Shown: piece by piece, positions 58,920-64,000 of the stretch
Numbering within the stretch: position 1 is the first letter of the stretch
Layout: every line of letters starts with the position of its first letter
Assembly: GCA_900660155.1 (NCBI GenBank)
Contig: CABFPE010000039.1
Location: 1,780,520 to 1,844,519, forward strand
Reading direction: 5' to 3'
Length of the DNA stretch: 64,000 nt
DNA from: Hofstenia miamia
Taxonomy: Eukaryota; Xenacoelomorpha; Acoela; Hofsteniidae
Notes under the pieces: generated by a model
Database searches by the model: none
What the model saw: the letters and a program-made list of their open reading frames with translations, nothing else
What the model was told of the DNA's origin: nothing
Position numbers and translations under genes: made by a program

Positions 58920-61500
58920 CTTTGATATGAACCATTTGATACAACTATCAATATAAACATAAGGATAATATGGAATATTTATTATTTTATAGCTTGTAGA
59001 GCTAGTGAAGCAAATAATTGGACTGCATGAGATCTACATTGTATCAATTTCATTTATCATGCAAACTAATCAAAATAAGGCAATACTGCTATAGTAAAGT
59101 GCCCCAGTATTTCCACTTGAAATTTGTTCTTCTACTATGACATCATATCAATCACTTATTAATAGGTATCAAAAAAAACTATGGCAACTTAACTTTGAGA
59201 ATAGTGACTTGCACAAAGCTAGTTTACCTGAAAGCAGACTTGGCAGAATTCAGTGGCTTTTGTATATCCTCAAATTATAGTTTTTCTAGTATTAACAGTG
59301 CCTTTGCAAGATGAAACCACATTTATTGTCCAATGGAAATGATTTGTGAGAATTCAGTTTTTTAGCAAAAAGGATATTAATAAATAGGCTTTCATAGTTC
59401 CACTCATACAAGGAAGTGGAATGCCTGTTATTCTCATGATTGGAGTAGATAGTGATAATTGCAATTTGTAAAGATATGTTAATTCATCAATAACTTAAGC
59501 AACAGAAGAGATACTTTGCTAGAACTTTTTTCTGGTGAGCAATAAATTCTTCTTCTTTAAATTCTATATTATGGCTATTATTGTTGACGCACTGAATTTA
59601 TTCTGCTAATGTTTTTATTGAAGAGATTATTTGTTGATGTCACAGATTATAAAACCAGTGACTTAGCTCTACCTTTGTTCTATGCTTCAAGACTGACTGC
59701 ACTGTGGAAATCCTTGCATATATGGCATAAATCAGCAAGGAATTTGATTGAATAAAATGCAATTATCAATGCAATAAATTCACTATATATTGATAGTACA
59801 ATGTTAAAAGTACAGAAAACAGTATGGACTTTGTCATTAATCAATGGCTGATTTCAAATGTATCTCTTTAAAATTTGGCTGAAGACCAAATGCATAAATT
59901 GCAGAAAGGGAAAAGTAATACAATCAGTAAATTTCTATGTTAAATGTAAACAGAGTTTCAGAGGACTGCTATATATTTTTAAATGTAAATGTGACCATTA
60001 ATATTTGATTATTACATTTATTTACATCCACTTGGCCTTAGTGAGATTAGCTTAGAAAAATAAATTTAGCTATCTAATTGTTTCATTGAATGGTGTCTCT
60101 AAAAGTCAGGAGTAGGTGAAACGAAAATGAGGGAAGTGTCTAATCAAATATAACCAGTACTTATATTTGTCAAAAATTTATTATACAAAGCAACCCATTT
60201 TGTAAATAGCAGATTACGAAAACGAATTTTTTTTGAGTTTTTGTTATAGATATTTCAGCAAATCAACATTTAAGCATTCTTTAAGTCTTCCGAAAATTTG
60301 TATTTCAAATTTGAAAGTATTCTTTCATTTTTGCAAAGCGTGTAGGGATGCAGAGGACTGTATTGTTGCAAGATGAGAATGCTAAATAAGTTTGACATTT
60401 GTTTTTATAATTTCTGAATCATAATATTTGTAGATGAATAGAATGTAATTTTAGAAATAGCGTTATTCACACATTTCAAGCTTCTAAATGAAAATTACTC
60501 TATGCTGTAAGCAAGTTAATGAATTTTACGCTATGAATATTCTTTTAACTAAATTATATATATGTGTAAATCACTAGTTAGTCCTTAGTTACAGAAATGA
60601 TAGCCTCTCAATAAGCCTATATTTTAAATCTAAATGTTAATTGTTGAAAGTGCACAGTATAGGGTAAAAATCGGAAAAATGCCACAAATGCTTAAAACAC
60701 TGAATAGACTGATAACTTATCACCACCCCATTACACATGAAAACACGTGGTAAATGTTAAATTAAGTTAAGTTATAATGCTAACAGCGGATTGAAAAAAA
60801 ATATATTAAATATGAAATTTATAAATGACTAATAAGATGTGTTTACGATATACTCAAATTTAAAATGAATTTATGCTGTTTTTCAGTATTTGGCAATATC
60901 TCATTTTACAAACAATATTTATACGCATACATTATCTTAATTTATGGTGGAACATAATATTTTTTTCTATATGTATATTTAGGATTGTTGCAAATTATTA
61001 AACTGTCAAGTAAATGTGCGTTTTTCAATGTATTGTAATATATTTGTCTTTCAAGAATTTACAGCAGGATTAATGCAATTGATGAGCTCAATTACGCATT
61101 CTTTTGATTTCATTAGTTTTATTAATTGATCGTCCTTCGCAGTTGTTTACACCTGAATGTGTCCTAATTGAGCTCTCGATATTATATATTATATTTCATT
61201 GATAAGCTGTAAACACACCCTAAGATGTTAGCTATTTTTCTCAGGCTAAGTTTCTTCAATCTAATTTAGGCCGCATTTATTTTGTTATGATTACTATAAA
61301 TATATAATTTCAAAGAAATATTAGCTACGATACATTGGCAAATTCTAAAAGCTAGTTCGGATTCACTGAATTACATGCTACACTATGATGACAATATGAG
61401 ATATTGCAATTTTACAATTACTTGGTATTGAATCTGCTTATTTGATATGCCAAGGTATTGATCAGAATTATCTCAAGACAAGAAGTGACTGGGGTACAAA
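58920..61500. other. Long AT-rich stretch, nothing recognised
   Basis: About 2.6 kb at high AT without a sustained reading frame, recognisable transposon terminus or RNA gene. It could be an intron or intergenic DNA of a gene outside the window. Confidence 0.5.
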
Positions 61501-61525
61501 CCAATGAAGCAATCACTCCGAGCCA

Positions 61526-62543
61526 AAAAATGCAGCACATTCACGAAAGAAGAAGTTTAACCGTTGTAATATTCAAACAAATTTAAAAGTTAAAAATTGC
61601 TTCTGTAAGCGCTTCCTCAAATTTTCATGCCTCTGCTATAGAGACGTTTTAATAACATTTTTGGTTGTCATTATTTTATGAGATAATTATTAATTTAGGT
61701 GTTCCCTAACTATAATTTTGATAGAATATACAGTTGCGGCAGAACCATGTCGCTTGGGTATGCAACTGCATACCCGAGAATGTTGTTGGGTATCCAAAGC
61801 ATACCCAAAATAGATATTTTGATATGAATAACATTTACAAATAACTTCGTGAGTATATTATAGGAGACTAAGGAAGCAGGTATGTTTGCTACAATTGCTG
61901 ATGAATATGGAAAGAAAAACAAGATGAAATATGCATTTTGGTTTGGGCAAATATGCAGAAATATGTTGTTGAACGGAACATTGGGAATTGATCAAAAAGC
62001 TTAAAATCTATTGCACTGAAGAACTTTCATATATTNAAAAATGCAGCACATTCACGAAAGAAGAAGTTTAACCGTTGTAATATTCAAACAAATTTAAAAG
62101 TTAAAAATTGCTTCTGTAAGCGCTTCCTCAAATTTTCATGCCTCTGCTATAGAGACGTTTTAATAACATTTTTGGTTGTCATTATTTTATGAGATTATTA
62201 ATTTAGGTGTTCCCTAACTATAATTTTGATAGAATATACAGTTGCGGCAGAACCATGTCGCTTGGGTATGCAACTGCATACCCGAGAATGTTGTTGGGTA
62301 TCCAAAGCATACCCAAAATAGATATTTTGATATGAATAACATTTACAAATAACTTCGTGAGTATATTATAGGAGACTAAGGAAGCAGGTATGTTTGCTAC
62401 AATTGCTGATGAATATGGAAAGAAAAACAAGATGAAATATGCATTTTGGTTTGGGCAAATATGCAGAAATATGTTGTTGAACGGAACATTGGGAATTGAT
62501 CAAAAAGCTTAAAATCTATTGCACTGAAGAACTTTCATATATT
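61526..62543. repeat. About 508-base near-perfect duplication across a single-N gap
   Basis: 61526-62035 and 62037-62543 match except for a 3-base indel (GAGATAATTATT against GAGATTATT near 61685 and 62193). An indel between otherwise identical contig ends suggests allelic sequence from a heterozygous sample. The unit includes two adjacent hairpins. Confidence 0.88.
61756..61808. other. Pair of adjacent perfect or near-perfect hairpins
   Basis: GGGTATGCAACTGCATACCC (61756-61775) is a 9-base-pair stem with a 2-base loop. TTGGGTAT...ATACCCAA (61786-61808) is an 8-base-pair stem sharing the GGGTAT/ATACCC arms. They occur again at about 62265-62317 in the duplicate copy. Function unknown. Confidence 0.6.
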
Positions 62544-62548
62544 TACTA

Positions 62549-62564
62549 CCCCCCCCCCCCCCCC
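62549..62564. repeat. Poly-C tract
   Basis: A run of 16 C at the end of the duplicated unit, similar to the poly-C edges of the gap at 18891-19063. Such runs are rare in this AT-rich DNA and probably hampered assembly. Confidence 0.95.
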
Positions 62565-64000
62565 GTCCACATTCACACTGGTTAGTAGCGTTTGCTTAAT
62601 AAAGAGCATAATAGTTCTTATTAATTGACGTCACGAATTCGGGTTTTATTAGCTATCAATCGTTCAGAGATTGAGTTTTCATTTACCTCTCTTGGTAAGG
62701 TAGCATTCTTAGTAGTTTGACTACTACTTGATGAAGCGAAGGTATAGTTTTTCATTGAAATTTACAATAACTTAGTTTCTTTATTCAATTCTTCATTATT
62801 AGTGTTGATAGCTGAAGTAACATTTTCATGGTTATGAGTAAAGTTTTCCGAGAGGGCATCCGATTGTGCATTTGTGAAACATGAACAAGACTGTTAAATA
62901 AAACGAACGGTCACAAGCACAAGCTCTCTCCTTTCATTTAGTTCTACACGTGTAGAACACTTTATTAATAGTTTTCATCGTATTTTTTATCAAATATGTG
63001 TAGCTAAATTTTTTCTAACCGTCTTTGTGTTCAAGTTGAATTATTTAATGATTTTATTAAAACGGCTTCAATCAAACAAGTGTTAATATTTCAGTCTGAA
63101 AAGAATCTCGTGTCCACAATGTTTTCATAAATGCATATAAAACTTCAATAGTTCCTTATTTGCTATACCACTCCAGCAACTGAGCACAAAATTTCAATTC
63201 TGATTTGATGTGCCTCAATCATTACATGTAATGCATTCTCATGAGAAATGGATAGACAATTTGAAAGTAGTCCAAGAATTTATTAGTGCCATCTCACGTG
63301 GTTGTGAATATTTCGGACATTTTGCTGTTTTATAAATGTCGCTATGTACCAAGTGGATTTTTTTGTAGTTAAAAACTGTAATGATTATTTGATTATCACG
63401 CCCGCAGTGGTAGCAATCGATATATATATATATATATATATTCAACGGCTACTGGAATATGAAAATAATAATACTACTTGAAATACTTTCCTTTTGATTT
63501 TGCACACGGCGTGCCTGAATGGTGAAAACAAATTTTTTCGGATTAGTTGTTTTTGCCATGAGTTTTAGACCGCTTCATTATCTGAATACACTGTATGGAC
63601 AGATTTTTTTGAGAAAATCGGATTCTCTATTGAAAAAATATTGATATTTTCATGTGTTTCGACCAACTTAGGCTTACAGACAATGCTTGAAAATGTGGAC
63701 AAATGCCTTGTGAAAGTGCCTCTTGTTGGTCCTTTTTCAATCGCAATATCTTTTACTAGACAAACAATTTGAAATTTAACATTGATCCGTGCTTTTCGAA
63801 ATAGCAGTAGTATGAAAATCGAAATTTAAAAAATGTTATGTAGGGCACTTTCACAACCGTAGACCATGTTTTTTGTTGAAATGCATTAATTTTTGTTTAC
63901 ATTATTTATATTTTTATCAGTAATTTGTAAAAATATCTTATATGAAAAATTGTTATGAATTAACTCCCGTTAATTACAATAATTTCGAATCTGTTGGTTA
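62565..64000. other. AT-rich region, nothing recognised
   Basis: No convincing gene or element boundary up to the window end. It includes a (TA)n run at about 63420-63440. Short open frames have no recognisable domain. Confidence 0.5.

Noticed and set aside
61710-62430. Two identical 70-codon minus-strand frames
   Set aside because: The second is the duplicate across the N at 62036. No domain, and no splice or promoter signals.
1-64000. CRISPR arrays, operons, prokaryotic signals
   Set aside because: No spaced identical repeats of CRISPR type. Spliceosomal introns and LINE/hAT content show a eukaryotic nuclear genome.

Overview
The window is AT-rich DNA from an animal nuclear genome in a draft assembly. 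Host genes have spliceosomal introns, several of them only 41-49 bases long. Their protein sequences are metazoan-like (DNAJB-type Hsp40, CCT alpha, cullin-4). Most of the rest is transposon: LINEs, hAT, Mutator-like, Kolobok, piggyBac-like, Tc1 and mariner elements, plus one Ty3-type fossil. I cannot name the species. An invertebrate fits best.

Layout. 1-3.2 kb: a LINE scrap and a Mutator-like element bounded by a 9-base target duplication. 3.9-5.0 kb: an intronless Hsp40 gene (minus strand) with a heat-shock element and TATA box. 5.3-12.9 kb: hAT-type elements, three of them nested inside one another. 13.6-22.3 kb: three LINE copies, one split by a hAT element. 23.06-29.67 kb: ten exons of CCT1/TCP1 (minus strand). 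The N-terminal exon was not found. 31.3-34.7 kb: two Kolobok copies around four exons of cullin-4 (minus strand), whose 3' part is lost at a gap. 34.7-40.5 kb: mostly unassigned, with two possible host exons and piggyBac-like MITEs. 40.5-45 kb: a mariner abutting a Ty3-type fossil. 46.4-55.9 kb: a 1-kb gap, LINEs and Tc1 elements. 55.98-58.2 kb: a fold-back element with very long inverted arms and an 8-base target duplication, the most novel-looking structure here. 58.2-64 kb: AT-rich DNA with no recognisable gene.

Single-N gaps occur at 2020, 13193, 31951, 33304, 45114, 52795, 57303 and 62036. At four of them the two sides repeat each other almost perfectly (about 250-1000 bases). These look like unmerged overlapping contig ends, not real tandem duplications. 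Anyone counting repeats or genes here should collapse them.

The three firm host genes all act in protein folding or turnover: Hsp40 as Hsp70 co-chaperone, CCT1 in the TRiC chaperonin, CUL4 as a ubiquitin-ligase scaffold. They are far apart and separately promoted, and nothing in the sequence links them functionally.
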